Positions 8,726 to 17,725 are shown, numbered from the stretch's first letter. The stretch is 64,000 bases of DNA from Phycicoccus endophyticus (GCF_011326735.1 NZ_JAANCN010000010.1:1-64000); one strand, 5' to 3'. A program made the numbers and translations. The notes: a model not told the origin generated them from the letters alone.

Positions 8726-9562
8726 TCAGGCGAGCCGGACGACGTCGGCGAGGAGGCGGCCGCAACGGTCGGCGGCCGCGCGTCCGGCGGCGAGGACCTC
8801 CTCGTGGCTCAGCGGGTCGGGCGAGATGCCGGCGGCGGCGTTGGTCACGAGCGAGATGCCGAGCACCTCGAGGCCGGCCTGGCGGGCGGCGATGGCCTCG
8901 AGCGAGGTCGACATGCCGACGAGGTCGCCACCGAGCACCTTGGCCATCCGCACCTCGGCCGGGGTCTCGTAGTGCGGCCCGCGGAACTGCACGTACACGC
9001 CCTCGTCGAGGGTCGGGTCGACCTCCTGGGCGAGCGCGCGCAGCCGCGGGGAGTACAGGTCGGTGAGGTCGACGAAGTGCGCGCCCTCGATGGGGGAGTG
9101 CGCGGTGAGGTTGATGTGGTCGCTGATGAGCACCGGCGTGCCGGGCGCCCACTCCGGGCGCAGGCCCCCGCACCCGTTCGTGATGACGAGGCTCGAGCAG
9201 CCGGCGGCCGCGGCGGTGCGCACGCCGTGCACGACCGACCGCACGCCCCGGCCCTCGTAGAAGTGGGTGCGGGTGCCGTAGACGAGCGCCCGGCGGCCGG
9301 TGTCGCCGACCGCGACCGAGCGCATCGTGCCGCTGTGCCCCTCGACCGCGGCCTTGGCGAAGCCTGGCACGTCGGTGTTCTCGATGCTCGCGAGTGTCTC
9401 GCCGACGAGGTCGCCGGCCTGCCCCCAGCCGGAGCCGAGGACGAGGGCGATGTCGTGCCGGTCGGCCCCCGTGCGCTCGCGGATGACCGCGGCGGCGGCC
9501 TCGGCGACCGCGAACGGGTCGGTCGCGGGGTCGGTCAGGTCGTGGGCGGCGGCGTCGGTCAC
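8726..9562 (-). CDS. punA: Purine nucleoside phosphorylase
   Basis: This 278-residue enzyme splits purine (deoxy)ribonucleosides with phosphate to give the base and (deoxy)ribose 1-phosphate. It belongs to the trimeric PNP family: the phosphate loop VLGSGWG (residues 41-47), THFYEG with the phosphate-site histidine, FRGPHYETPAE with the base-binding glutamate region, and SLVTNAAAGI with the purine-contacting asparagine. The start is GTG. It lies 27 bp downstream of an ABC ATPase gene and 10 bp upstream of the phosphomutase gene. Its product, deoxyribose 1-phosphate, is the substrate expected for the next enzyme in the run. Confidence 0.93.
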   Translation of the reverse strand: MTDAAAHDLTDPATDPFAVAEAAAAVIRERTGADRHDIALVLGSGWGQAGDLVGETLASIENTDVPGFAKAAVEGHSGTMRSVAVGDTGRRALVYGTRTHFYEGRGVRSVVHGVRTAAAAGCSSLVITNGCGGLRPEWAPGTPVLISDHINLTAHSPIEGAHFVDLTDLYSPRLRALAQEVDPTLDEGVYVQFRGPHYETPAEVRMAKVLGGDLVGMSTSLEAIAARQAGLEVLGISLVTNAAAGISPDPLSHEEVLAAGRAAADRCGRLLADVVRLA

Positions 9563-9589
9563 GGTGGCGAGCCTACCGACGGGCGCGGC

Positions 9590-10666
9590 TCAGTCCGCGA
9601 CCGCGAGGGCAGCGTCACCCCGGGGAGCCAGGTGCACCCGGTCGCCGGGGCGGTAGCGCGTCACGTCGGTGTTCGCGACCTGCACCGAGACCTCCTCACC
9701 CTCCGGCGTGCGGGCCACGACCCGGCCGTGCCCGCCGAGGAAGCTCGCGCTGACCACGGTCGCGGGCGCGGGACCGTCGCCGGGCTCGACGACGATCCCC
9801 TCCGGACGGACGAGCACGACCGCCTCGGGACCGTCGGCGGACCCGGGCAGCACGGGGATGCTGCCGCCGAGAACCTGCGCCCGTCCGTCCTCGACCCGGG
9901 CGCGCAGGCGGTTGGTCAGCCCGACGAAGTCGGCGACGAACGGCGTGCGGGGTGCGCTGTACAGCTCCGCCGGGGGTGCGACCTGCTCGAGGCGGCCCAC
10001 CGACATCACCCCGACCCGGTCGGCGACCGCGAGCGCCTCCTCCTGGTCGTGGGTGACGAAGAGCGTCGTCGTGCCGACCTCGAGCTGGATGCGGCGGATC
10101 TCGTCGCGCAGCTGGGCGCGGACCTTGGCGTCGAGCGCCGACAGCGGCTCGTCGAGCAGGAGCACCTGCGGCTCGATGGCGAGCGCCCGGGCCAGCGCCA
10201 CCCGCTGCTGCTGGCCGCCGGAGAGCTGGTGGGCGTACTTGTCGGCGTGCACCGAGAGCCCGACGAGCTCGAGCATCTCCCCGGCGCGGGCCCGCCGGGC
10301 GCTCCTGTCCCGGCCGCGCAGCTCGAGGCCGAACTCGACGTTCTGGCGGGCGGTCATGTGCGGGAAGAGGCTGTAGGCCTGGAAGACCATCCCCATGTCG
10401 CGCTTGTTCGTCGGGACGCCCGTGATGTCGCGGCCGCCGACCTCGATCGACCCCGAGTCGGGGTCCTCCAGGCCCGCGAGGCAGCGCAGCGCGGTCGTCT
10501 TGCCGCACCCGGAGGGTCCGAGCAGGGCGACGAGCTCGCCGGGCTCGAGGTGCAGCGTCAGGCCGTCGAGCGCGGCGACCCCGCCGTAGACGCGGCGCAG
10601 CTCGGTCAGCTGCACCGCGATGCCGCGGGTGCTCGGGTCGGTCGGGGCGGGTGTGGTCGAGGTCAT
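9590..10666 (-). CDS. ABC importer ATPase (PotA/FbpC type)
   Basis: This 358-residue protein powers the adjacent importer. It has Walker A GPSGCGKTT (50-58), the signature LSGGQ (148-152), Walker B VLLLDEP (168-174) and a C-terminal TOBE-like regulatory domain, the layout of spermidine/putrescine, iron(III) and 2-aminoethylphosphonate importers. The ATG start overlaps the stop of the second permease gene (ATGA). The family does not fix the substrate. Confidence 0.9.
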   Translation of the reverse strand: MTSTTPAPTDPSTRGIAVQLTELRRVYGGVAALDGLTLHLEPGELVALLGPSGCGKTTALRCLAGLEDPDSGSIEVGGRDITGVPTNKRDMGMVFQAYSLFPHMTARQNVEFGLELRGRDRSARRARAGEMLELVGLSVHADKYAHQLSGGQQQRVALARALAIEPQVLLLDEPLSALDAKVRAQLRDEIRRIQLEVGTTTLFVTHDQEEALAVADRVGVMSVGRLEQVAPPAELYSAPRTPFVADFVGLTNRLRARVEDGRAQVLGGSIPVLPGSADGPEAVVLVRPEGIVVEPGDGPAPATVVSASFLGGHGRVVARTPEGEEVSVQVANTDVTRYRPGDRVHLAPRGDAALAVAD

Positions 10667-11514
10667 GCAGGGTTCTCCTTGCGGGGACGGCGCCGCCGGG
10701 CCAGGCGCCCGGTACCGGCCGGGCGGGTGCCGACGAACGACATCGCGAAGAGGACGACGAAGCCGAAGACGAGCGCGGCGAGCCCGACGGCGACCGAGAT
10801 CTGCGCGTCGGACTTGCCGAGCTCGTACATGGCCACCTGGAGGTTCTTCTTGCTGAACAGGCTGGCGATGGTGAACTCGCCGAGGACGAGCGCGACGGAC
10901 AGGAACGAGGCGGACAGCACCGCGGTGCGCAGGTTGGGCAGCACGACGCGCCACATCACGGTGAGCCAGCCGGCGCCGAGCGAGCGCGCCGCCTCCGAGA
11001 GGGTGCGGACGTCGATCGCCCGCAGGCCGGCGTCGAGCGAGCGGTAGGCGTAGGGCAGGACGAGCACGACGTAGGCGAGCGAGAGCCACAGCGTCGAGGC
11101 GCCGAACAGGTAGTACACCCAGGCGTAGACCGGCGTGAGGCCGACGACGAGGACGATCGCCGGCACCGTGAGCGGGAGGAGGCAGACGAACTCCACCGTC
11201 CGCGACAGCCCCGGCAGCCGCAGCCGCACCCAGGTCATCGTCGGGACGAGCAGCACGAGCATCGCGAGCGGGGTGATGACCGCCAGCCCGACCGAGGCGA
11301 GGAAGCCCTCCTTGAGCGCCGGGTACTCGACGGAGACGGTCGAGACGTCGGCGAGCGTCCGCCAGGTCTGCGCGGTGCGGCCCTCGCCGCCGGGGCCCTG
11401 GGTCGTGTAGTCGAGCATCCCGAGCAGGGGCAGGAGGAAGAAGGCGAGCAGCACCGCGAGGGTGACCCACCGGAAGACCCGCTGGCGGCGGCGGAACACG
11501 GACCGGCCGCTCAC
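10663..11514 (-). CDS. ABC importer permease, second subunit
   Basis: This 283-residue inner-membrane protein has about six hydrophobic segments and the EAA-like loop (LSEAARSLGAGWLTVMWRVV) that contacts the ATPase, as in PotC or the C-terminal half of FbpB. The GTG start chosen (VSGRSVFRRRQ) overlaps the stop of the first permease gene by four bases; the frame is open further upstream but that stretch lies inside the first permease gene. It should form the transmembrane pore with the preceding subunit. Confidence 0.87.
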   Translation of the reverse strand: MSGRSVFRRRQRVFRWVTLAVLLAFFLLPLLGMLDYTTQGPGGEGRTAQTWRTLADVSTVSVEYPALKEGFLASVGLAVITPLAMLVLLVPTMTWVRLRLPGLSRTVEFVCLLPLTVPAIVLVVGLTPVYAWVYYLFGASTLWLSLAYVVLVLPYAYRSLDAGLRAIDVRTLSEAARSLGAGWLTVMWRVVLPNLRTAVLSASFLSVALVLGEFTIASLFSKKNLQVAMYELGKSDAQISVAVGLAALVFGFVVLFAMSFVGTRPAGTGRLARRRRPRKENPA

Positions 11515-12401
11515 CGCATCCACCGCCCCGCGCGCCGGTCGAGCCACGCGTAGAGGACCATGACGACGGCGACGACGAGGACCATCTCCAGGGCCATCGC
11601 CTTGCCCGCGTTCTCCTGGCCGAGGATGACCTCCGAGGAGAGCGAGCTCCCGATCTGCAGCGGCAGCAGCGGGTTGGCCTGGGAGACGAGCGCCTTCGCG
11701 GTGGAGTAGGCCGAGAACGCGTTGGTGAACAGCAGGAGTGCCGCGCCGACGAAGGAGGGCATGAGGATCGGGCCGGCCACCCGGCGCCAGTAGGTCCACG
11801 TCGTGCCGCCGAGGGTCTCGGTGGCCTCGCGCCACTGCGGGCGCAGCCCCTCCACGGCCGGGAGGAAGACGATGAGCATGAGCGGGATCTGGAAGTACAG
11901 GTACACGAGCACCAGGCCGCGGTCCCACTCGTAGAGCCACAGCCCCGAGCCCGTGCCCAGCCCGACCCGGCCGAGGAGCACGCTGAGCAGCCCCTGCGCG
12001 CTGAACGACGCGATGAACGCGAAGGCCAGTGCGACACCGCCGAACTGCGCGAGCACCCCGCACAGGGAGGTGAAGAACCGCCGGGTCACCGACCCCTCCC
12101 GTGCGGTGCTCACGGCGTAGGCGAGCACCCCGCCGACGAGGGCGCCGACGAGCGAGGTGACCGCCGAGAGGATGACCGACTGAGTCAGGCCCCGCACGAC
12201 CGAGGGCTCGGTCAGCGCCTCGAGGTTGCCGAGGGTGAAGCGGTTGTCGGCGTCGAGGAAGGCCCCGATGACGACGACGGCCGTCGGGACGATGAGGAAG
12301 ACCGTCGTGTAGGCGAAGAACGGGACCACCCCGGCGAGGGCGCCCGACGGTCGCAGCCGTCGCAGCGCCCCCGCGCGCGGGGGGGCCGCCGGCTCAGCCA
12401 A
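11511..12401 (-). CDS. ABC importer permease, first subunit
   Basis: This 296-residue membrane protein is the PotB-like half of the pore, with about six hydrophobic segments and the coupling loop EATETLGGTTWTYWRRV. The start is read as TTG (LAEPAAPPRAG), overlapping the end of the binding-protein gene by eight bases. No better start is seen, because the next in-frame candidates would cut into the first membrane span. The overlap suggests coupled translation with the binding protein. Confidence 0.85.
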   Translation of the reverse strand: MAEPAAPPRAGALRRLRPSGALAGVVPFFAYTTVFLIVPTAVVVIGAFLDADNRFTLGNLEALTEPSVVRGLTQSVILSAVTSLVGALVGGVLAYAVSTAREGSVTRRFFTSLCGVLAQFGGVALAFAFIASFSAQGLLSVLLGRVGLGTGSGLWLYEWDRGLVLVYLYFQIPLMLIVFLPAVEGLRPQWREATETLGGTTWTYWRRVAGPILMPSFVGAALLLFTNAFSAYSTAKALVSQANPLLPLQIGSSLSSEVILGQENAGKAMALEMVLVVAVVMVLYAWLDRRAGRWMR

Positions 12402-13536
12402 CGGCGTTCGCCCAGTTCTTCGTCAGGTAGGCGCTGCCGGAGTCGGCGTCCTCCTGGGTCGGCACGACCGGGGTCCCGGTGACCTCCGGCAGGGCGGCGG
12501 CGGCATCCTCGTCGAGGGTGCCGGCGCTGTGCATCGCGTCGAACCGGACCGGCCGGGCGCCGCCCTTGAGCCACAGGTTCTGGCCCTCGTCGCTGTAGAG
12601 GAACTCCTCCCACAGCCGGGCCGCCGCCGGGTGCGGGGCGTCGGCGTTGACCGCCTGGTAGTAGTAGCCCGCGACGACCGCGTCGTCCGGGACGACGACC
12701 TTCCAGCTCGGGACCTGGCTGCTCAGGCCGGCGTTGAGGTAGTCCCAGTCGATGACGACGGGGGTCTGGCCGGACTGCACGGTCGCCGGCGTGGGGTCGA
12801 CGGGCAGGAAGTTGCCGGCCTCCTTGAGCCGCTTGAAGAAGTCGACGCCCTTGGCGAGGTCGCCGGCGCTGCCGCCCTCGGCGATCGAGACCATCTGGAC
12901 GCCCGCGAACGCGGCCCCGGCCTCGGTCGGGTTGCCGTTGAGCGCCACCTTGCCCTCGTAGTCGGACTTCAGGAGGTCCTGGACGCTCGTCGGGGCGGGG
13001 ACCTTGTCGGAGTCGTAGCCGATGCTCATGTAGCCGCCGTAGTCGTTGACCCAGGTCCCGTCGGGGTCCTTGAACTCCTCGGGGATGTCCTCCCACGTCG
13101 AGACCTGGTACGGAGCGAACATGTCGGTGTTGACGAGGGCGACCGACGCGCCGAGGTCGAAGACGTCCGGAGCCCCGGACTGGCCCTTGAGCCGCTCGGC
13201 GGTCGAGATCTCGTCCGCGCTGCTGGCGTCCGGCTGGTCGCTCGTCACCTCGATGTCGGGGTACTTGGCCTGGAAGGCCTTGATCACCTCGCCGTAGTTC
13301 GCCCAGTCCGGCGGCAGGGCGATGACGTTGAGCGCACCCTCCTCGGTGGCGGCGTCGACGAGGGCGTCCATCCCGCCGAGGTCCTCCGCCGAGGTCGCGC
13401 TCGCGGCGGAGCTGGCGCCATCCTCGCCCGAGTCCCCGGAGTCGCTGTCGGTCGGCGGGGAGCAGGCGACGAGCGCGACGGCGGCGAGCCCGGCGACGGC
13501 GAGAGCGCCGGCGCGGCGGCCGAAGGGACGGGACAT
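12394..13536 (-). CDS. ABC importer substrate-binding lipoprotein
   Basis: This 380-residue secreted lipoprotein captures the substrate outside the membrane. A basic N-terminus and hydrophobic stretch end in the lipobox LVAC (C25), followed by a Ser/Asp/Gly/Ala-rich linker. The rest is a PotD/FbpA-like two-lobe domain (YDSDKVPAPTSVQDLLKSDY; YLTKNWANAVG at the end). An AGGAGG site precedes the ATG. It is the first gene of a leftward run that continues without a clear break into the nucleoside catabolic genes. The substrate could be a polyamine, an organophosphonate or an unknown; I cannot tell from sequence. Confidence 0.88.
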   Translation of the reverse strand: MSRPFGRRAGALAVAGLAAVALVACSPPTDSDSGDSGEDGASSAASATSAEDLGGMDALVDAATEEGALNVIALPPDWANYGEVIKAFQAKYPDIEVTSDQPDASSADEISTAERLKGQSGAPDVFDLGASVALVNTDMFAPYQVSTWEDIPEEFKDPDGTWVNDYGGYMSIGYDSDKVPAPTSVQDLLKSDYEGKVALNGNPTEAGAAFAGVQMVSIAEGGSAGDLAKGVDFFKRLKEAGNFLPVDPTPATVQSGQTPVVIDWDYLNAGLSSQVPSWKVVVPDDAVVAGYYYQAVNADAPHPAAARLWEEFLYSDEGQNLWLKGGARPVRFDAMHSAGTLDEDAAAALPEVTGTPVVPTQEDADSGSAYLTKNWANAVG

Positions 13537-13683
13537 GGTGACCTCCTGGAAGGACGGGCGGCCGGAGCCGGGGGCCGGTGACGGTCCCGCAGGCACTCTA
13601 GGGACTCCGGCGGCGGCGCGGAACGGGACGGGGGGAGGCGTCTCGCGCGGGCAGGCCCGGAGCGGGGCGCGACGGGTGGTTGG

Positions 13684-15153
13684 ATGGGGGCCGTGAACGT
13701 GCGCTCGAGCAGAGTCGTCATCCTCGGCGGCGGCCCCGGTGGCTACGAGGCCGCGCTCGTCGGCGCCCACCTCGGGGCCGAGGTCACCGTCGTCGAGCGC
13801 AGTGGCGTCGGGGGCGCCGCGGTGCTCACCGACTGCGTCCCGAGCAAGGCGCTCATCTCGACCGCCGACTACATGAGCGACTTCGAGACCGCTGCCCACC
13901 TCGGGGTGCACCTGCAGGACCACGAGGGCGACGAGGTCACCGACGCCGTCGCCGACCTGCCCGAGGTCAACCGGCGGGTGCTCGACCTCGCGGGGGCCCA
14001 GAGCGCCGACATCACCGCGCGGCTCGGCGAGGTCGGGGTGCGCGTCGTCGCGGGGGAGGGCCGGCTCGTCGCGCCGACGACGGTGCGGGTGACCGGCGGC
14101 TCCGACGGCGGAGAGTCCGCGGACGCCGAGCCTGCCGCTGGCGCCGGTGACGGCTCGGGCGGCCGGGACATCGAGGCCGACGTCGTCCTCGTGGCGACCG
14201 GTGCCTCGCCCCGGGTCATGGACACCGCGGTGCCGGACGGGGAGCGCATCCTCACCTGGCAGCAGATCTACGACCTGCGCGAGCTGCCCGAGCGGCTCGT
14301 CGTCGTCGGGTCCGGGGTCACCGGTGCCGAGCTCGCGCAGGCCTACCTCGGGCTCGGGAGCGAGGTCGTCCTCGTCTCCTCGCGCGACCGGGTGCTGCCG
14401 GGGGAGGACCCGGAGGCGGCCGCCGTCATCGAGGACGTCTTCCGCAAGCGTGGGATGGAGGTCCTCTCGCGCTCGCGGATGGCGGCGGTGCGGCGCACGG
14501 GCGACGGCGTCGTCGTCGAGCTCGAGGACGGTCGTGAGGTCACCGGCAGCCATGCGTTGCTCGCCGTCGGGTCGGTGCCGCAGACCCGGGGCATCGGCCT
14601 GGAGGAGGTCGGCGTCGAGCTGGCGCCCTCGGGGCACGTCGCCGTCGACAAGGTCTCGCGCACGTCGGTGCGGGGCGTCTACGCCGCGGGCGACTGCACC
14701 GGCGTCCTGCCGTTGGCGTCCGTCGCGGCGATGCAGGGCCGGATCGCCATGTCGCACGCTCTCGGCGACGCGGTCGCACCGCTCAACCTCGGGGTCGTCT
14801 CGGCGAACATCTTCACCGACCCGGAGATCGCCACCGTGGGCATCTCCCAGCGCGACGTCGACGAGGAGAAGGTCGACGCCGAGGTGCTCATGCTCCCGCT
14901 CTCGCGCAACCCGCGGGCGAAGATGCTGGGCATCACCGACGGGTTCGTCAAGCTCTTCGCGCAGAAGGGGTCGGGGGCCGTGGTCGGCGGTGTCGTCGTC
15001 GCGCCGCGGGCCTCGGAGCTGGTCTTCCCCGTCACGCTGGCGGTGCAGCATCGGCTCAACGTCGACCAGGTCGCCTCGACGTTCACCGTCTACCCCTCGC
15101 TGTCCGGTTCGGTCGCCGAGGCGGCGCGGCGCCTGCACCCCATCCACGAGTGA
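13684..15153 (+). CDS. lpdA: LpdA-type NAD(P)H-quinone reductase
   Basis: This 489-residue flavoprotein has the fold of dihydrolipoamide dehydrogenase but not its chemistry. The FAD motif GGGPGG is at residues 15-20, an NAD(P) motif (GSGVTGAE) follows near 210, and YAAGDCTG closes the FAD site. At the redox site the first cysteine is replaced: the sequence reads GGAAVLTDCVPSK, with Ala46 in place of the first cysteine and only C51 kept. The C-terminal His-Glu pair is also absent (TVYPSLSGS). This is the pattern of Mycobacterium tuberculosis LpdA, which reduces quinones and cannot act in a dehydrogenase complex. ATG (13684) and GTG (13693) are both possible starts. Confidence 0.88.
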   Translation: MGAVNVRSSRVVILGGGPGGYEAALVGAHLGAEVTVVERSGVGGAAVLTDCVPSKALISTADYMSDFETAAHLGVHLQDHEGDEVTDAVADLPEVNRRVLDLAGAQSADITARLGEVGVRVVAGEGRLVAPTTVRVTGGSDGGESADAEPAAGAGDGSGGRDIEADVVLVATGASPRVMDTAVPDGERILTWQQIYDLRELPERLVVVGSGVTGAELAQAYLGLGSEVVLVSSRDRVLPGEDPEAAAVIEDVFRKRGMEVLSRSRMAAVRRTGDGVVVELEDGREVTGSHALLAVGSVPQTRGIGLEEVGVELAPSGHVAVDKVSRTSVRGVYAAGDCTGVLPLASVAAMQGRIAMSHALGDAVAPLNLGVVSANIFTDPEIATVGISQRDVDEEKVDAEVLMLPLSRNPRAKMLGITDGFVKLFAQKGSGAVVGGVVVAPRASELVFPVTLAVQHRLNVDQVASTFTVYPSLSGSVAEAARRLHPIHE

Positions 15154-15209
15154 GCGGCCGCGGGCGGAACTCTCGTGCCGGCGGTGGGGTTCTCTCTAGA
15201 GTGAGACCC

Positions 15210-15512
15210 GTGGAGGACGAGCAGCTGACACTTCCGACAAGCGCCGACGCCGGCCCGGACCATCCGCACGCGTCGACCGGGTCGACCGGCTCCGGGCCAC
15301 AGGCGCCGACCGCGAGCGAGCCCGGCCCGCAGAGCCCGTCGGACCCGAGCGACCCGGACCCCGACGTCGAGGAGCCGTGGACCCCGCACGAGCCGGACGA
15401 CCCGGCGCCGGTGGCACCGAACCCGGCACCCGGCACCGGGGACGACCCCCAGCCGCGTCGCCAGGTCGGCTCCTCCGCCCCGATGACCCCCGGTGAGCGA
15501 ACCCCCGCTTGA
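15210..15512 (+). CDS. Small acidic, proline-rich protein of unknown function
   Basis: I do not recognise this 100-residue reading frame. It begins with GTG, has strongly GC-biased third positions like its neighbours, and is rich in Pro, Asp, Ser and Thr with no hydrophobic segment, so it is probably a disordered cytoplasmic protein. The repeated PSDPSDPDPDVEEPW region and basic QPRRQVG tail are its only notable features. It follows lpdA by 56 bp and is the last gene before the repeat-rich intergenic region. Low-complexity GC-rich DNA can give spurious open frames, so it may not be expressed. Confidence 0.45.
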   Translation: MEDEQLTLPTSADAGPDHPHASTGSTGSGPQAPTASEPGPQSPSDPSDPDPDVEEPWTPHEPDDPAPVAPNPAPGTGDDPQPRRQVGSSAPMTPGERTPA

Positions 15513-15596
15513 CCCCCGGCCCCTGACCCCGGACGCCTGGCCCCTGATGCACTGATGCACTGATGCGCTGACGTCCCGTCCCCCCGTCACTGATTC

Positions 15597-15764
15597 GACC
15601 AATAGGTCACGTCAGGTACGTCCGGGCCGGGGTGGGCGTCACTGATTCGACCAATAGGTCACATCGGGCACGGTGTGGACCCGGTAGCCGTGCCTGACGT
15701 GACCTATTGGTCACGGGAGAGACGGGGCGGGCGGTTCCGGCGTCACCGGATTGACCTATTGGTC
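15597..15764. repeat. Repeat cluster A: four phased palindromic elements
   Basis: Four copies of the core GACCAATAGGTCA are present. Two lie on the plus strand (GACC cores at 15597-15608 and 15649-15660) and two on the minus strand (15701-15712 and 15753-15764). Core centres are 52 bp apart in every interval, including the one where orientation switches. The core is a dyad (GACC-AATA-GGTC) and in the third copy extends to a 6-bp stem, GTGACC/GGTCAC. The right flank CGTCAGGTACG is shared with cluster B and, as variants, with cluster C. Confidence 0.85.
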
Positions 15765-15820
15765 GATCCGGTGACGCGAGGTCACGCACCGGGCCCGTGG
15801 GCCGGGTTCGTTCCCGGGCG

Positions 15821-15928
15821 GGTCAGAGGTCTCCGGGTCAGGGATCTCCGAGTCAGGGGCCTCCGGGTCGGGGGTCTCCGGGTCAGGGATCTCCGAGTCG
15901 GGGGTTTCCGGGTCGGAGGGCCTCCGGG
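15821..15928. repeat. 15-bp minisatellite, about seven units
   Basis: Tandem units of the type GGTCAGGGATCTCCG run without gaps (units begin at 15821, 15836, 15851, 15866, 15881 and 15896, and a 16-base unit at 15911). Two units are identical and the others differ at one to four positions. The array abuts the stop codon of the carboxylase alpha gene. Confidence 0.85.
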
Positions 15929-17725
15929 TCAGGCGTCGGCAGTCTCGGCGTCGCCGTCGGCGTCCTTGAGGTCGCAGATGACCGCACCGTTGCTCACCGT
16001 CGCGCCGACCTCGGCCTTGAGGCCGGTGACGACGCCCGCCTTGTGCGCCGTGATCGGCTGCTCCATCTTCATCGCCTCGAGGACGACGACCTGGTCACCG
16101 GCGGCGACCGTCTGGCCCTCCTCGACGCTCACCTTGACGATGGTGCCCTGCATGGGCGCGGTGAGGGAGTCGCCGGAGGCCGCGGCCCCGCCGGAACCAC
16201 CGCCGGAGCGCCGCGGCGCCTTCTTCTTCGCCGACCCGCCCCCGCCACCGAAGGACAGCCCGCCGGGCAGCGAGACCTCGAGCCGCTTGCCGCCGACCTC
16301 GACGACGACGCGCTGGCGCTCCTCGGCCTCGGGGGCGTCGCTCGTCGGGCCGCCGTAAGGCTCGATGTCGTTGATCATCTCGGTCTCGATCCACCGGGTG
16401 TGGATGCTGAAGTGCTCCTGCGGGTCGGCGGGCGCGAACGCCGGGTCGGAGACCACCTTGCGGTGGAACGGGACGACCGTGGGCATCCCCTCGACGACGA
16501 GCTCGTCGAGCGCGCGGCGGGCCCGCTCGAGCGCCTGCTGGCGCGTGCGCCCGGTGACGACGAGCTTGGCGATCATCGAGTCGAACGCGCCGGCGATGGT
16601 GTCGCCCTCGACGATGCCCGCGTCCCACCGCACGCCGGGGCCCTGGGGGACGACCATCCGGCTCACCGTGCCCGGCGCCGGCAGGAAGCCGCGACCGGGG
16701 TCCTCGCCGTTGATGCGGAACTCGATGGAGTGCGCGTGCGGCTCGGGGTCGGGGTAGTCCAGGCTCTCGCCGTCGGCGATCCGGAACTGCTCGCGCACGA
16801 GGTCGACGCCGGTGACCTCCTCGGAGACCGGGTGCTCGACCTGGAGGCGGGTGTTGACCTCGAGGAAGCTGATGTCGCCCTGCGGGCCGACGAGGAACTC
16901 GCACGTGCCGGCGCCGACGTACCCCGCGGTGCGCAGGATCTCCTTGGACGCCCGGAGCAGCTCGGTGTGCTGCTCCTCGGTGAGGAACGGCGCGGGCGCC
17001 TCCTCGACGAGCTTCTGGTTGCGGCGCTGGAGGGAGCAGTCGCGCGTCGAGACGACGACGACGTTGCCGTGCTGGTCTGCGAGACACTGGGTCTCGACGT
17101 GCCGGGGGTGGTCGAGGAAGCGCTCGACGAAGCACTCGCCACGCCCGAAGGCGGTGACCGCCTCGCGCACGGCCGAGTCGTACAGCTCGGGGATCTCCTC
17201 CATCGAGCGAGCCACCTTCAGGCCGCGCCCACCACCGCCGTAGGCGGCCTTGATGGCGACCGGCAGGCCGTGCTCCTCGGCGAAGGCCACGACCTCGTCG
17301 GGCCCGTCGACCGGGTCCTTCGTGCCCGGCACGAGCGGCGCGTTGGCGCTGAGCGCGATGTGCCGCGCCTTGACCTTGTCACCGAGGGAGTCGATGGCCT
17401 CCGGGCCCGGCCCGATCCACGTCAGGCCCGCGTCGATGACCTTCTGCGCGAACGGGGCGTTCTCGGCGAGGAACCCGTAGCCGGGATGGATGGCGTCGGC
17501 GCCGGAGGCGTGCGCCACCTCGATGAGCTTGTCCTGGAGGAGGTAGGAGTCCCCCGGAGTCGAGCCGCCGAGGGCATGGGCCTCGTCGGCGACCTTGACG
17601 TGCAGCGCGTCCCGGTCCGGCTCGGCGTAGACCGCCACGGAGGCGATCCCGGAGTCGGTACAGGCACGGGCGATGCGGACGGCGATCTCGCCGCGGTTGG
17701 CGATGAGGACCTTGCTGATCGGCAT
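15929..17725 (-). CDS. accA: Acyl-CoA carboxylase alpha subunit (biotin carboxylase plus BCCP)
   Basis: This 598-residue protein carries two activities: ATP-dependent carboxylation of biotin and the biotin carrier itself. Residues 1-450 are the biotin carboxylase ([11 protein letters not shown] at the start, the glycine-rich [10 protein letters not shown] loop, and [10 protein letters not shown]). A flexible Gly/Ala/Lys-rich linker near 500-520 leads to the carrier domain, with the biotinyl lysine in EAMKMEQ (K553). It should serve several carboxyltransferases, including those at 31.6 and 46.3 kb in this window, because no other alpha subunit is present here. A likely -10 box (TAGAGT) lies seven bases before the ATG, suggesting a leaderless mRNA. 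BirA at 48 kb would attach its biotin. Confidence 0.94.
   Translation of the reverse strand: MPISKVLIANRGEIAVRIARACTDSGIASVAVYAEPDRDALHVKVADEAHALGGSTPGDSYLLQDKLIEVAHASGADAIHPGYGFLAENAPFAQKVIDAGLTWIGPGPEAIDSLGDKVKARHIALSANAPLVPGTKDPVDGPDEVVAFAEEHGLPVAIKAAYGGGGRGLKVARSMEEIPELYDSAVREAVTAFGRGECFVERFLDHPRHVETQCLADQHGNVVVVSTRDCSLQRRNQKLVEEAPAPFLTEEQHTELLRASKEILRTAGYVGAGTCEFLVGPQGDISFLEVNTRLQVEHPVSEEVTGVDLVREQFRIADGESLDYPDPEPHAHSIEFRINGEDPGRGFLPAPGTVSRMVVPQGPGVRWDAGIVEGDTIAGAFDSMIAKLVVTGRTRQQALERARRALDELVVEGMPTVVPFHRKVVSDPAFAPADPQEHFSIHTRWIETEMINDIEPYGGPTSDAPEAEERQRVVVEVGGKRLEVSLPGGLSFGGGGGSAKKKAPRRSGGGSGGAAASGDSLTAPMQGTIVKVSVEEGQTVAAGDQVVVLEAMKMEQPITAHKAGVVTGLKAEVGATVSNGAVICDLKDADGDAETADA

Larger units (their letters stand above)
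15513..15928. other. Repeat-rich intergenic region between convergent genes
   Basis: No credible gene is seen here. The region holds four copies of the 52-bp-phased GACCAATAGGTCA element and, next to the carboxylase stop codon, a 15-bp minisatellite. The plus-strand readings through the minisatellite are translations of the repeat. Confidence 0.7.

Noticed and set aside
15597-15764. CRISPR-like array of short palindromic repeats at regular spacing
   Set aside because: The conserved core is only 13 bp, orientation flips within the array, parts of the intervals are themselves homologous between loci, and no cas genes are present.
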